From: Oscillospiraceae bacterium
GTDB taxonomy: Bacteria; Bacillota; Clostridia; Oscillospirales; Ruminococcaceae
Assembly (NCBI GenBank): GCA_021200775.1
Contig: JAJQGB010000004.1
Location: 62,001-126,000 of the forward strand
Direction of reading: 5' to 3'
DNA length: 64,000 nt
A program made the translations under genes and the position numbers. Positions 15,764 to 25,067 of this stretch are shown here, piece after piece (within the stretch, counting starts at the first letter, position 1; every line of letters starts with the position of its first letter). The notes under the pieces were generated by a model. That model was not told the DNA's origin, did not search any database, and saw only the letters and a list, made by a program, of their open reading frames with translations.

Positions 15764-18700
15764 ATGAAGGAACGTATAAGATTAGGTAAGTATTTCGGCA
15801 GGATAAGAAAAATTCGCTCAACCCTTAAAAGGCGATACAAGACCCTTTGCCTCGAAGGCTGTAACACAGACGACGATATTTTCTTTGCAGACAACTATCG
15901 GATTCTGAGTGATGTCACCTGGTATCTTCTTGGTTGCGACCCGAAAGCTGAGCTCAGTCCCGGTTTTCCGATTGCCGATTATCTCATATCTCATTTTGGA
16001 GGAAAAATCCCGACAACGGATGAGATAATTTTTCTCATAAGCGACTATGCAACTGAGAATACAATCAATCCGTGTGACATTGAAAATCTCAGATTTGAGC
16101 TGTCGTATATTCTTCTTGAAAAGTCCGGGCAGAATAACCGTGAAGCTGTTTCCATGCTTTCAGAGCTGAGCTCTCTCGACGAATACCGGATTAATGAGAC
16201 AGTCAATCCGGTTGCAATAGAACTTGCAAAAGACGAATATTATCCCAAATGCGACCGAAAAACCAAAAAGCAGTATCGTGAGCGAATCTACGCTTCAAAG
16301 CCGGTTCTTTTTCCGGATAAGTGCCCGAAATCAAGAATCGCCACCGACCTGACAGTAGAGCTTCTCGAAGTGGTAATCGCCTTCATGTTCACTCTGACGC
16401 TGACAATCCGAATCGGCGAGCCGTGGACAACGCTGTTTCTGATATGTCCCGCCTACGCCGCAGTTAAGGCTGTTGTCAATGATATTCTTATTCGACATGT
16501 GCCAAGAATCAGGCTTCCTCGCTTTGATATTAATTCGGAGGAAGTCAGAAGCACTCCCTGCGCAATTGTTATGTCAGCAGTGGTAAACAGCGTCAATGAC
16601 TCCGACAATCTCTATTCAAAGCTTCTGAAGCTCCATGCTTCCAACCCACAACCGAATATTTCAGTTTGTCTTCTTGCCGATTTTTCAGCGTCCCATACTC
16701 CTGTAACCGGCGACGACAGGGCAATTGCCGAGAGCTTGCGAGATATGACTGACAGACTTAATCATGAGAACGGCAACATCTTTTCCTGCATAATAAGAAA
16801 GCGCATCTATTCAGAAACTCAGGACGAATTCATGGGTTACGAGCGCAAGCGTGGTGCAATTGTCGATTTAGCGAAGTTCATGAAGACCGGCAACCACGAT
16901 TTTTACCGTATTCTCGGAAGCTATGAAAAATTAGTTGGAACCGAATATACTGTCTGCGTCGACAGCGACACCGAGCCCTATATGGACTCAGTAACCGACT
17001 TGTTATCAATAGCTCTTCACCCTGCAAACAGCGGCTATGGCATAATCTCGCCACGAATGGTAACCAGGCTCGGCGATTCGCTTGCAACCGGTTTTTCAAG
17101 AGCGATGGGCGGAATAGGCTCAATTTCCGGCTATGATTTGGAGAGCATGGACTTCTGGCAGGACGTCTATGGCAGAGGAACCTTCTGCGGCAAGGGACTT
17201 CTAAGAATAACGTCACTTCTGGACAATACAGGTTTCCTTCCACACGAGAAAGTTCTTTCGCACGACATCCTCGAAGGCGAGCTTATGAAGACAGCATATG
17301 CCCATGACGTCATCTTCACTGAAGGCTTCCCGAAAAATCCCGTAAGCTATTTCAAGCGCCTCGACCGATGGATTAGGGGAGACATACAGAATCTGAGATT
17401 TCTATTCTCCCGCAAGTTTGATTTTCTGTCAAAGCTGAAGCTCTGGGAGAATCTCAGACGTTCGTTCCTGCCAATAGATGTCTTCGCAACTCTTTTGCTC
17501 GGGCTATTTCTCTATCCCGAAGCCTCCGGGAAAATTGCACTTTCGGCAATCATTATGTATTTAGTCCCAAATCTATTGGGGCTGATTGGAACACTACTAA
17601 ATCAAGGCATCGGTTCACGAAGATTTTATTCCTCGATGATAAGTGGAGCGGCGCTGAATCTTTCGACACTCGTCTATTCGCTGATTCTTCTTCCGACAAT
17701 AGCCTTGAAATCCGCCCGGGCGATGCTTACGGCAATAATCAGGATGATTACGAAGCGTAATCTTTTGGAATGGACAGTTTCGTCAGCATATGACGGAGCA
17801 GGCACGGACAACTTCTCATTCTTCTTCCTGTCGTGGATTTTGGGGACGATTTTAGTCTTCTCACCGAGCTATGTTGTGAGATTCTTCGGAATCCTGTTTG
17901 CGTTTCAGCCGTTGCTACTGTTATTCGGAACTCGTAAAACCGGAATCGCAAACAAGAGCCTGTCGGAGAAAAATAAACGGGAACTTTCATCTCAGATTGC
18001 CGACATGTGGGGCTTCTTCTCCGACTATGTCAACGAATCGGAGAACTGTCTTCCGCCTGACAACGTCCAGTTTGCACCGGTTTATCGAATCGCCCACAGG
18101 ACGTCGCCAACCAATATCGGAATGTATCTCTTGTCGGTTCTAGCCGCATGTGACCGCCGTCTTATAAGCCCGGAAACCATGCAAAAGCGTATCAGTGGAA
18201 CTCTTGACTCAATAGAAAGAATGGAGAAGTACGAGGGCAATCTCTACAACTGGTACGACACCAAAACCCTTCAAATCTGCCCGAATCCTTATGTTTCAAG
18301 CGTCGACAGCGGCAATTTCATCTGCTCTATGGTTGCACTGAAAGAAGGCTTGAAAGAGTACACAGCCCGTTGTCCCGAACTTTTGGAATCTATAGCGAGA
18401 ATTGAAAAGATAATTTCCGATTGCGATTTGTCTGTATTCTTCGACGACGTCCGGGGTCTTATGGCAATCGGTTTGAATCCCGAAACCGGTGAACTGGATA
18501 ATTCAAGATACGACTTTCTCATGAGTGAAGCAAGGCTCGGCTCTTTTTACGCAATAGCTTCTCGTCAGGTTCCTAAAAGCCACTGGTACAGCCTTTCAAG
18601 AATCAGCCTCAGCTGTGGCTTTTATGCCGGAACCGCATCATATAGCGGCACTATGTTTGAATACTTCATGCCAGAGCTTCTGATGGAAAGCCCTGAGGGC

Positions 18701-21700
18701 TCGCTTCTGAACGAGAGTCTCAGGTACGCACTCTGGTGCCAGAAAAGGTATGCAAAAACACTCAGCAGACCATATGGCATTTCCGAAAGCGGTTATTACA
18801 GCTTCGACAGCAGTCTTTCCTACCGCTACATGGCACACGGCGTCCCGAAAACGGGTCTTCGTAGAGGCTTGGAGCAGGACTATGTAGTCTCACCATATTC
18901 AACCTATCTTTCACTCGGATATTCTGGTGACAGCGGCATGGAAAACCTTAACCGCCTCAAAAAGTACGGTATGTATTCAAGATACGGTTTCTTTGAAGCA
19001 CTCGACTTCACAGCTCCGGATATGCCCGCAGGCTTTGGGATAGTCAAAAGCTATATGTCCCACCACGTCGGAATGAGTATAATCTCAGCTGTAAATGTTC
19101 TTGAAAACGGAATCTTCCGCCAAAGATTCATGCGGGATAAAAGTGTAATGGGCGCAAGTGAGCTTCTTGATGAAAAAGTACGGCTTGAACGCAATATCTA
19201 TGAAGACACCGTCCTGAAGCCGAAGCATCAGAAGATTGAGGAGCTTGTAGCGCCGACATCCGAATATTTCAGCAGTTTTTCGCCATTCAGACCTAGAATC
19301 AGACTTCTTTCTAACGGAGAATATACCCTTGTCCTTACAGACAGCGGAATTTCAATCCCAATTTATAGAGAAAGAAATGTTTATTCAAGAACACATGACA
19401 CTGTAAACCGTCCGAAAGGCGCATTTTTCGGAATTATATCTGAGGGTGAAAAGTCATACATCACCGGTAACACAGTCGAATTTGGCGACGGCTTTGCGGT
19501 GTATCGAAATTCATTCGCCGAAATGAAGGTAACTCTCCACAAGACATTGCCATGCGAGCTGAGGACTTTTACTATAAAGAATAATTCCGATACCGAAAAA
19601 GAAGTATTCCTGTGCTCTTATATCGAGCCGTCTTTAATGCATGATGAAGCCGAGCAGGCTCATCCTGCTTATTCCAAGTTGTTTTTAAGGCTTGATGTCG
19701 ACCCTAATCTCGACATCATCACCGCTACAAGAAGCGACTGCGACAATTCGGAGAAGCCATATATGGCTGTCGGCTTTATTGAACATGCTTTGGGATTAGT
19801 ATCTTTCGACAGGGAAGACGTGCTGACACGTCCCGACGGAGCAGGCGGCTTCCTTGATAGAGCCGTAGATGTTTCAAGCAGTCTCATTTCCGAGCCCGAC
19901 CCTTGCGTATTCTTAAAAACTCCCGTTAAACTTCCGCCGTCGGGAGAAACAACTCTTGATATGTTCATCCTTGCTTCCGACAGTTACGACGAGCTGACAA
20001 ACATGGTAAGTGAACTGAAAACGAGAAAGCCGGAGACTTGTCACGGCTACAGCTCCGCATCTTCAAGACTCCTTGAAATTTTAGCCGGAAATGTCCTGTT
20101 CACGCCCTGCAATTTGCCTGAGAGAAGGGAAGCGGTAGTAGAAAACAAATTGTCGCTGAATACACTTTGGGAGCTCTCAATCTCAATCGACCTGCCTTTG
20201 ATTCTTTATAGCTTCGACGAAATATCAGATACAGACAAACTGTCTGTCTATATCCACGCTTTCCGTGACCTGAGACTTTCCGGAATCAAGGCGCAGATGG
20301 CAGTACTATTTGACGACGGTGGCAGATACGAAAGGGAACACTACACGGCACTTGTAAAAGTCGCAAGGGAGCTTTCCTGCGAGGGACTTCTGTACTCCGA
20401 AGGAGGAATCTATCCTGTTGACCGTTCATCGGTTCGTGAGGAGCTGGTAACTCTCCTGAAAGCTTATGCCTGCCATATCTCTCACGGCGAAATAGAGACA
20501 GAATCGCCCGACACGGATTTCTCCGAGATTAAGATAAAGCCTGTTCATCCAAAGAAGCAACCGGTAGACGAAGAGATAGCATGTGGTGGTTTCTATCGTG
20601 GCAAGTACGTCATAAACTCGAAGCCGCCGCTTCCGTGGTGCCATGTTCTGTCATCAAGGCAATTCGGAACGCTTCTTTCCGAAGGTTCACTCGGCTTCAC
20701 CTATGCCCACAATTCAAGAGAGCTCCGTCTTACTCCGTGGGACAACGACACCAGTCGTGACAACATCGGAGAGCGCCTCATTCTTCACATTGGCAGCGAG
20801 TATTTCGATATAATCCGTGGCTCAGCCGCAGTGTTCGCACCCTATACCGCCGAATATCATTTTGAGGAAAAGTGCTTCCGGGGCAGTGTAACAGTCGGCG
20901 TTTCCGAAAAGGGTATGTGCAAGCGGATTCGTGTGAATATCTCAGTAGACAAACCAGCCGAGCTTTCTTACTATACTGAGCCCTGCCTCGGTAATAACAG
21001 AAAGAACTCTCATCTTCTGAAACCAGAAAAGAAGGGCAATACTCTAACCATATCAAACTCTGCATCTCCTGTAACCGGCTTTATGGCAATAACTTCATCG
21101 CTTGATTGCAGATTTGTGACTGACAGGGAAGCTTTCCTCAGCGGCAACTGGAACGAAAATATTGCAGTCAGTGAAGACACAATAGCGGCGGCAACTGTAA
21201 ATCTTCAAGGTAAAACAGTAGTTGACTTCTATATGTCCTATGCCCACGCTGAAAAAGCCGCAGTTCTCATGCCGAAGTACTTTAGAATCCAGACCGATAC
21301 CAGAGAGCACAAGCTTTTAATCAAGTCTCAGGAGAACGGACTCAGGATTCTCTCCGATGATTGGCTCCGCTATCAGGCTCTTCACGCAAGGATGTGGGCT
21401 CGAACCGGATTCTATCAGTCTTCCGGAGCATACGGCTTCCGAGACCAATTGCAGGACGCCGTCGGAATTATCCTTGAAAATCCGCATGAATGTCGGACAC
21501 ATGTCATCCGTGTGGCGGGAGCACAGTTTATTGAAGGTGACGTAATGCACTGGTGGCATGAATTGCCTTTGAAAAAGACGACTGGTATAAGAACCCGTAT
21601 TTCCGACGACCCACTCTGGCTTGTTTATGCGGTTTGCGAATATATCGACAAGACGGGCGACAGCTCAATTCTTGATGTCAAAGTCGCATATTCAGCCGGA

Positions 21701-22639
21701 ATCACTCTTTCCGAATCAGACCGTGACCGTTGCGGTGAGGTCTACAGAACAGCACTTCGTGAAAGCATATACGACCACTGCGTCAGAGCTATCGAGTATG
21801 TCGGCTTAAGAACCGGGAAACATGGTTTACTTCTCATCGGTACCGGCGACTGGAATGACGGTTTCTCAAACTTAGGCGAGAAGGGAATCGGTGAATCAGT
21901 CTGGCTTAGCGAATTTTACGTCCTTGTCCTCAAACGCTTTTCAAAAATCTGCAAATCAAAATACAGGCTTTCAGAAAAAGTCAAGGAGATGGAATCTGCA
22001 ATTGAGGGAAGCGGCAAGGGTGAGAAATGGTACCTGAGAGCTTATTCCGATTCTGGCACAGTCCTCGGAGCAGAAAGCTCCGCCAGTTGCAAGCTCGATT
22101 CTCTTTCTCAGTCGTTTGCGAAATTCGCCGGTCTTCCCGATAAAGAGTTTACGAAGTTGGCGCTTTCAGAAGCCTATTTAAAACTTGCCGACACTGAAAA
22201 TGGTGTTATCAAGCTTTTCTATCCGTCATTTAGCGATGATGCAAGAGCGGAAATCGGCTATATCGCAAGCTATCCCGACGGCATCCGTGAAAATGGCGGT
22301 CAGTATACCCACGCCGCAATCTGGCTTGGAATGGCATTGATTGAAGCAGGTCTTACCGATGAAGGCTTCGCAGTGTTAAAGGCTCTGGACCCGATTCTTC
22401 GCTCTGAAAATGGCGGTTATGAGAGATATAAAACAGAACCTTACTATATCTGTGGCGACGTCTACTCGAACAAGAACTGCTATTCACGTGGCGGCTGGTC
22501 GATTTACACCGGTTCAGCGGCTTGGTATTATCGGGCGATTATCGAAGATGTATTGGGAGTGAAGCTCAAAGACGGAAAGCTCACAAGAGGAAAGTCTTTG
22601 ATAGACGCCAAGGTTTATCTTGACGGAAAAGAAGTATAA
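15764..22639 (+). CDS. NdvB-like beta-glucan synthase (GT84 + glucoamylase-like + GH94)
   Basis: This 2291-aa multidomain membrane enzyme has: a cytosolic N-terminus; a membrane segment near 200-235; a GT84-type transferase core with DSDTEP at about 400; several membrane helices between about 565 and 725; a glucoamylase-like domain around 880-1135 (DYVVSPYSTYLSLGYSGDSG, KSYMSHHVGMS); two GH94 beta-sandwich regions; and a C-terminal (alpha/alpha)6 GH94 barrel with FRDQLQDAVG and GTGDWNDGF (catalytic Asp near 2030). In Brucella and Rhizobium this arrangement makes cyclic beta-1,2-glucan, the GH94 part controlling length. Those proteins are about 2800 residues; this one is shorter. The start follows AAAGGCG. 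The product here may be a linear or cyclic beta-1,2-glucan. Confidence 0.85.
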   Translation: MKERIRLGKYFGRIRKIRSTLKRRYKTLCLEGCNTDDDIFFADNYRILSDVTWYLLGCDPKAELSPGFPIADYLISHFGGKIPTTDEIIFLISDYATENTINPCDIENLRFELSYILLEKSGQNNREAVSMLSELSSLDEYRINETVNPVAIELAKDEYYPKCDRKTKKQYRERIYASKPVLFPDKCPKSRIATDLTVELLEVVIAFMFTLTLTIRIGEPWTTLFLICPAYAAVKAVVNDILIRHVPRIRLPRFDINSEEVRSTPCAIVMSAVVNSVNDSDNLYSKLLKLHASNPQPNISVCLLADFSASHTPVTGDDRAIAESLRDMTDRLNHENGNIFSCIIRKRIYSETQDEFMGYERKRGAIVDLAKFMKTGNHDFYRILGSYEKLVGTEYTVCVDSDTEPYMDSVTDLLSIALHPANSGYGIISPRMVTRLGDSLATGFSRAMGGIGSISGYDLESMDFWQDVYGRGTFCGKGLLRITSLLDNTGFLPHEKVLSHDILEGELMKTAYAHDVIFTEGFPKNPVSYFKRLDRWIRGDIQNLRFLFSRKFDFLSKLKLWENLRRSFLPIDVFATLLLGLFLYPEASGKIALSAIIMYLVPNLLGLIGTLLNQGIGSRRFYSSMISGAALNLSTLVYSLILLPTIALKSARAMLTAIIRMITKRNLLEWTVSSAYDGAGTDNFSFFFLSWILGTILVFSPSYVVRFFGILFAFQPLLLLFGTRKTGIANKSLSEKNKRELSSQIADMWGFFSDYVNESENCLPPDNVQFAPVYRIAHRTSPTNIGMYLLSVLAACDRRLISPETMQKRISGTLDSIERMEKYEGNLYNWYDTKTLQICPNPYVSSVDSGNFICSMVALKEGLKEYTARCPELLESIARIEKIISDCDLSVFFDDVRGLMAIGLNPETGELDNSRYDFLMSEARLGSFYAIASRQVPKSHWYSLSRISLSCGFYAGTASYSGTMFEYFMPELLMESPEGSLLNESLRYALWCQKRYAKTLSRPYGISESGYYSFDSSLSYRYMAHGVPKTGLRRGLEQDYVVSPYSTYLSLGYSGDSGMENLNRLKKYGMYSRYGFFEALDFTAPDMPAGFGIVKSYMSHHVGMSIISAVNVLENGIFRQRFMRDKSVMGASELLDEKVRLERNIYEDTVLKPKHQKIEELVAPTSEYFSSFSPFRPRIRLLSNGEYTLVLTDSGISIPIYRERNVYSRTHDTVNRPKGAFFGIISEGEKSYITGNTVEFGDGFAVYRNSFAEMKVTLHKTLPCELRTFTIKNNSDTEKEVFLCSYIEPSLMHDEAEQAHPAYSKLFLRLDVDPNLDIITATRSDCDNSEKPYMAVGFIEHALGLVSFDREDVLTRPDGAGGFLDRAVDVSSSLISEPDPCVFLKTPVKLPPSGETTLDMFILASDSYDELTNMVSELKTRKPETCHGYSSASSRLLEILAGNVLFTPCNLPERREAVVENKLSLNTLWELSISIDLPLILYSFDEISDTDKLSVYIHAFRDLRLSGIKAQMAVLFDDGGRYEREHYTALVKVARELSCEGLLYSEGGIYPVDRSSVREELVTLLKAYACHISHGEIETESPDTDFSEIKIKPVHPKKQPVDEEIACGGFYRGKYVINSKPPLPWCHVLSSRQFGTLLSEGSLGFTYAHNSRELRLTPWDNDTSRDNIGERLILHIGSEYFDIIRGSAAVFAPYTAEYHFEEKCFRGSVTVGVSEKGMCKRIRVNISVDKPAELSYYTEPCLGNNRKNSHLLKPEKKGNTLTISNSASPVTGFMAITSSLDCRFVTDREAFLSGNWNENIAVSEDTIAAATVNLQGKTVVDFYMSYAHAEKAAVLMPKYFRIQTDTREHKLLIKSQENGLRILSDDWLRYQALHARMWARTGFYQSSGAYGFRDQLQDAVGIILENPHECRTHVIRVAGAQFIEGDVMHWWHELPLKKTTGIRTRISDDPLWLVYAVCEYIDKTGDSSILDVKVAYSAGITLSESDRDRCGEVYRTALRESIYDHCVRAIEYVGLRTGKHGLLLIGTGDWNDGFSNLGEKGIGESVWLSEFYVLVLKRFSKICKSKYRLSEKVKEMESAIEGSGKGEKWYLRAYSDSGTVLGAESSASCKLDSLSQSFAKFAGLPDKEFTKLALSEAYLKLADTENGVIKLFYPSFSDDARAEIGYIASYPDGIRENGGQYTHAAIWLGMALIEAGLTDEGFAVLKALDPILRSENGGYERYKTEPYYICGDVYSNKNCYSRGGWSIYTGSAAWYYRAIIEDVLGVKLKDGKLTRGKSLIDAKVYLDGKEV

Positions 22640-22643
22640 GAAA

Positions 22644-22677
22644 AACGGCTGAGTATCAATTTAGGTACCCAGCCGAA
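22644..22677 (-). terminator. Terminator-like hairpin between the glucan synthase and dacF-like genes
   Basis: Stem CGGCTG / CAGCCG (22646-22651 and 22670-22675) with further GTA/TAC pairing. On the minus strand it is followed by TTTTTC, so it best ends the dacF-side operon; on the plus strand the tail is poor. Confidence 0.6.
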
Positions 22678-22681
22678 CTAT

Positions 22682-24055
22682 TTACCATTTCTTTCGTGAA
22701 GATTGCCGCTTCGGAGTTGCGTAAACCTTCACTCGCTTCTTGTTTACTCTATGTACTATAATCTTCAGAACTATAATCAATACAGTATAGACAAGAAAAA
22801 ATATCGCACTGTACATTGCCGCTTTATAGAACTGGTCCGACCCGATAAAGCTCTGCATGATTGCAAGCGTCTCTGCACTTTCCGAACGTGCAAGATTCGT
22901 TTCCGAAACAAGGTCTATAACCGCAAGAGTTTCTCCGCCGTACTGTAGCTCCAATGTTCCCAGAATGTCCCCGGCACTTACCGGGGCAACGACATCAGAA
23001 CTCAGCGTTATGACTTCGTGAATCGAGCTCGTAGAGATGTTCGTGTTCCACATCATCGAGAATGTCTCGGCAGGAACAACTATAACATAGTCCTGCCCGT
23101 CGCCATATTCGACGGCAACCTCAGCTTTTTCCTCCGTTCCGGTGACGATTTCAGTGTAGACAAGGTTGTTGAAAGCCCATTCATAGATGTTCTTGTGGTC
23201 GATGAAGTTATAGTAAACGGTGTTCCCGTTGTCGTCATACATCGGAGCATTCAATGTTACCAGAAGATAGCTGTAGCCGTCTTTGTAGGCAAGGGAAACC
23301 AGGCATCTTCCTGCTTCATCGAGGGTACCGGTTTTTATACCCTTAACATACTCATAGTAGTAGTCTCCGCCGTTGGTCTTTGACATCATGTAGTTTGTAT
23401 GGATGATGGTGCGCTCCTGGTGATAGGATGTAGCCTCCATGGTGTAGCTTTCGGTGCAGGCAATCTCGGTGAACATCGGCAGACTCATTGCGTACTGAGT
23501 GATGATAGCCATGTCGTGGGCTGTGGTGTAATGGTTTTCGTAAAACAGTCCATGAGCGTTCGTGAAGTGGGTGTTTTCACAACCCAGCTCTTCCGCTTTG
23601 TCGTTCATCATCTCGACAAAGTCTTCAAGACTTCCGGCTACGTTATATGCTATGATATTCGCCGCTTCACATGCGGAACGGAGCATCAGAGCATACAGTA
23701 AATCCTTATAGGAAACCATTTCACCAATCTGGATATCCGCTGTAGAAGCACCTGTCAGGTAAAGCTCGTCGAAGCAAGCCGACGTTCCGCAGACATAGGT
23801 AGTCGAGAGAGCGGAGATATCGTCCTGAAATTGCTCCAGAAGAATTGCGGCAGTCATAATCTTTGTCAGTGAAGCGGGAACAAGCTGTTCGTCTGCGTTC
23901 TTTGAATATACGACGTCGCCTGTGTCAAGGCTTACAAGATATGCCGCCTCCGAGTAAACCTCGAAGTCGGGCGTGAATGTTACAGCAGAGACACTGCACG
24001 TGAGCATTACGAACGTAAACACAACACAGATAATAATTGAGAGCTTCTTTTTCAT
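22682..24055 (-). CDS. D-alanyl-D-alanine carboxypeptidase (DacF/PBP5-like)
   Basis: The 457-aa penicillin-binding protein has an N-terminal signal peptide (MKKKLSIIICVVFTFVML), SxxK in VPASLTKIM, a second motif SACEAAN (in place of the textbook SGN/SAN), and KTG in GIKTGTLDEAG. A beta-rich C-terminal domain and a final membrane anchor (about 415-437, AIFFLVYTVLIIVLKIIV) complete the low-molecular-weight PBP5/DacF layout. It trims the terminal D-Ala of peptidoglycan stem peptides outside the membrane. The start is ATG 24055 behind GAGGAG; it lies 37 nt after the activase gene, so it is the last gene of that operon. The pairing with CoA-dehydratase-type genes is unexplained. Confidence 0.88.
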   Translation of the reverse strand: MKKKLSIIICVVFTFVMLTCSVSAVTFTPDFEVYSEAAYLVSLDTGDVVYSKNADEQLVPASLTKIMTAAILLEQFQDDISALSTTYVCGTSACFDELYLTGASTADIQIGEMVSYKDLLYALMLRSACEAANIIAYNVAGSLEDFVEMMNDKAEELGCENTHFTNAHGLFYENHYTTAHDMAIITQYAMSLPMFTEIACTESYTMEATSYHQERTIIHTNYMMSKTNGGDYYYEYVKGIKTGTLDEAGRCLVSLAYKDGYSYLLVTLNAPMYDDNGNTVYYNFIDHKNIYEWAFNNLVYTEIVTGTEEKAEVAVEYGDGQDYVIVVPAETFSMMWNTNISTSSIHEVITLSSDVVAPVSAGDILGTLELQYGGETLAVIDLVSETNLARSESAETLAIMQSFIGSDQFYKAAMYSAIFFLVYTVLIIVLKIIVHRVNKKRVKVYATPKRQSSRKKW

Positions 24056-24092
24056 TTTGGGGAACACTCCTCTCTCGGTTTTGCTACCGGTT

Positions 24093-25067
24093 TTACTTGT
24101 TTTTGTGAGCTTTGATTTCGCCCTTTTCGCATCTGTTGCCCCATGAGTCAATGAGTGTGCCGTCTCTTGAAACGCAGATAATTTCGCAGTGGTTTGAGCA
24201 CTTTCCACAGGTTACTTCTTTAGTGACAAAGTCCATTTCTCCTACATCAAAGCTGAACGGCGCTTCTTTTCTTGACTCCATTGCAAGAATTGCCGAGCCG
24301 TACGCACCCATAAGGTGACCGTTTTCGTCTACACGAATCGGAACTCCGAGCTCGTCCGAGAACGCCTTGACAACGCCCTGATTCTTGCTTACACCGCCCT
24401 GGAAGACAATGGGGGAGATAATCTTTTTGCCCTTTGCGACGTTGTTAAGATAGTTTGAAGCAACAGCGTGGCAAAGACCGGCAATAATGTCTTCACGTGA
24501 ATGACCCATCTGAATCTTGTGAACTAAGTCCGATTCAGCAAATACGGTGCATCTCGCCGCAATTGGCGTCGGGTGCTTCGATTTGAGAGCAATCTCGCCG
24601 AACTCTTCGACTTCAACACCTAATCTGTGTGCCTGACTCGAAAGGAAAGCTCCGGTTCCTGCCGCACAAAGTGTGTTCATAGCGTAGTCAACCGCAATTC
24701 CGTTTTCGACGAGAATTATCTTTGAATCCTGACCGCCAATCTCGAAAATTGTTCTTACGTCCGGATGGATGGTTGTAGTTCCTACTGCGTGAGCAGTAAT
24801 CTCGTTCTTGACGACTCCCGCACCAATCATCGCTCCTATAAGTCTTCTTGCACTTCCGGTAGTTCCGGAGGAAACTATTTCGTACTTTTCATCGTCAAAC
24901 TGCTCTTTGAGAACTCCCAGAAGATTTCTCACAGCTCCGACCGGATTTCCTTCCGTCCACAAGTAAGACGATGCGATTATGTTCTTCGACTCGTCAATAA
25001 TTACGCCCTTTGTTGAAATCGAACCGATGTCGATTCCTATGTATGATTTATGTTTAGCTTTACTCAA
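24093..25067 (-). CDS. ATP-dependent activase of 2-hydroxyacyl-CoA dehydratase type (BcrAD/BadFG family)
   Basis: The 324-aa protein has the ASKHA fold of HgdC/FldI: GIDIGSISTKGVII phosphate loop, FEIGGQDSKII, and QGGVSKNQGVV. The cysteines that hold the intersubunit [4Fe-4S] cluster in HgdC appear in NTLCAAGTGAFL and ARCTVFAESD. A C-terminal extension adds CGKCSNHCEIIC and NRCEKGE, a possible second metal site. Such proteins hydrolyse ATP to push one low-potential electron into a dehydratase or a double-cubane-cluster enzyme. It overlaps the upstream gene by 4 nt. The two proteins encoded upstream are the evident partners. Confidence 0.85.
   Translation of the reverse strand: MSKAKHKSYIGIDIGSISTKGVIIDESKNIIASSYLWTEGNPVGAVRNLLGVLKEQFDDEKYEIVSSGTTGSARRLIGAMIGAGVVKNEITAHAVGTTTIHPDVRTIFEIGGQDSKIILVENGIAVDYAMNTLCAAGTGAFLSSQAHRLGVEVEEFGEIALKSKHPTPIAARCTVFAESDLVHKIQMGHSREDIIAGLCHAVASNYLNNVAKGKKIISPIVFQGGVSKNQGVVKAFSDELGVPIRVDENGHLMGAYGSAILAMESRKEAPFSFDVGEMDFVTKEVTCGKCSNHCEIICVSRDGTLIDSWGNRCEKGEIKAHKNK

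Noticed and set aside
15621-15821. Upstream extension of apgM
   Set aside because: It crosses the apgM promoter and the start of the divergent glucan synthase gene; AAAGGAG supports ATG 15620.
22682-24055. Sporulation-specific DacF assignment
   Set aside because: DacF, DacA and other PBP5-type enzymes cannot be separated by motif alone, and the gene is not in the spoIIA operon.
24056-24208. Upstream extension of the D,D-carboxypeptidase
   Set aside because: It would overlap the activase gene by over 100 nt and bury the signal peptide; ATG 24055 has a ribosome site.
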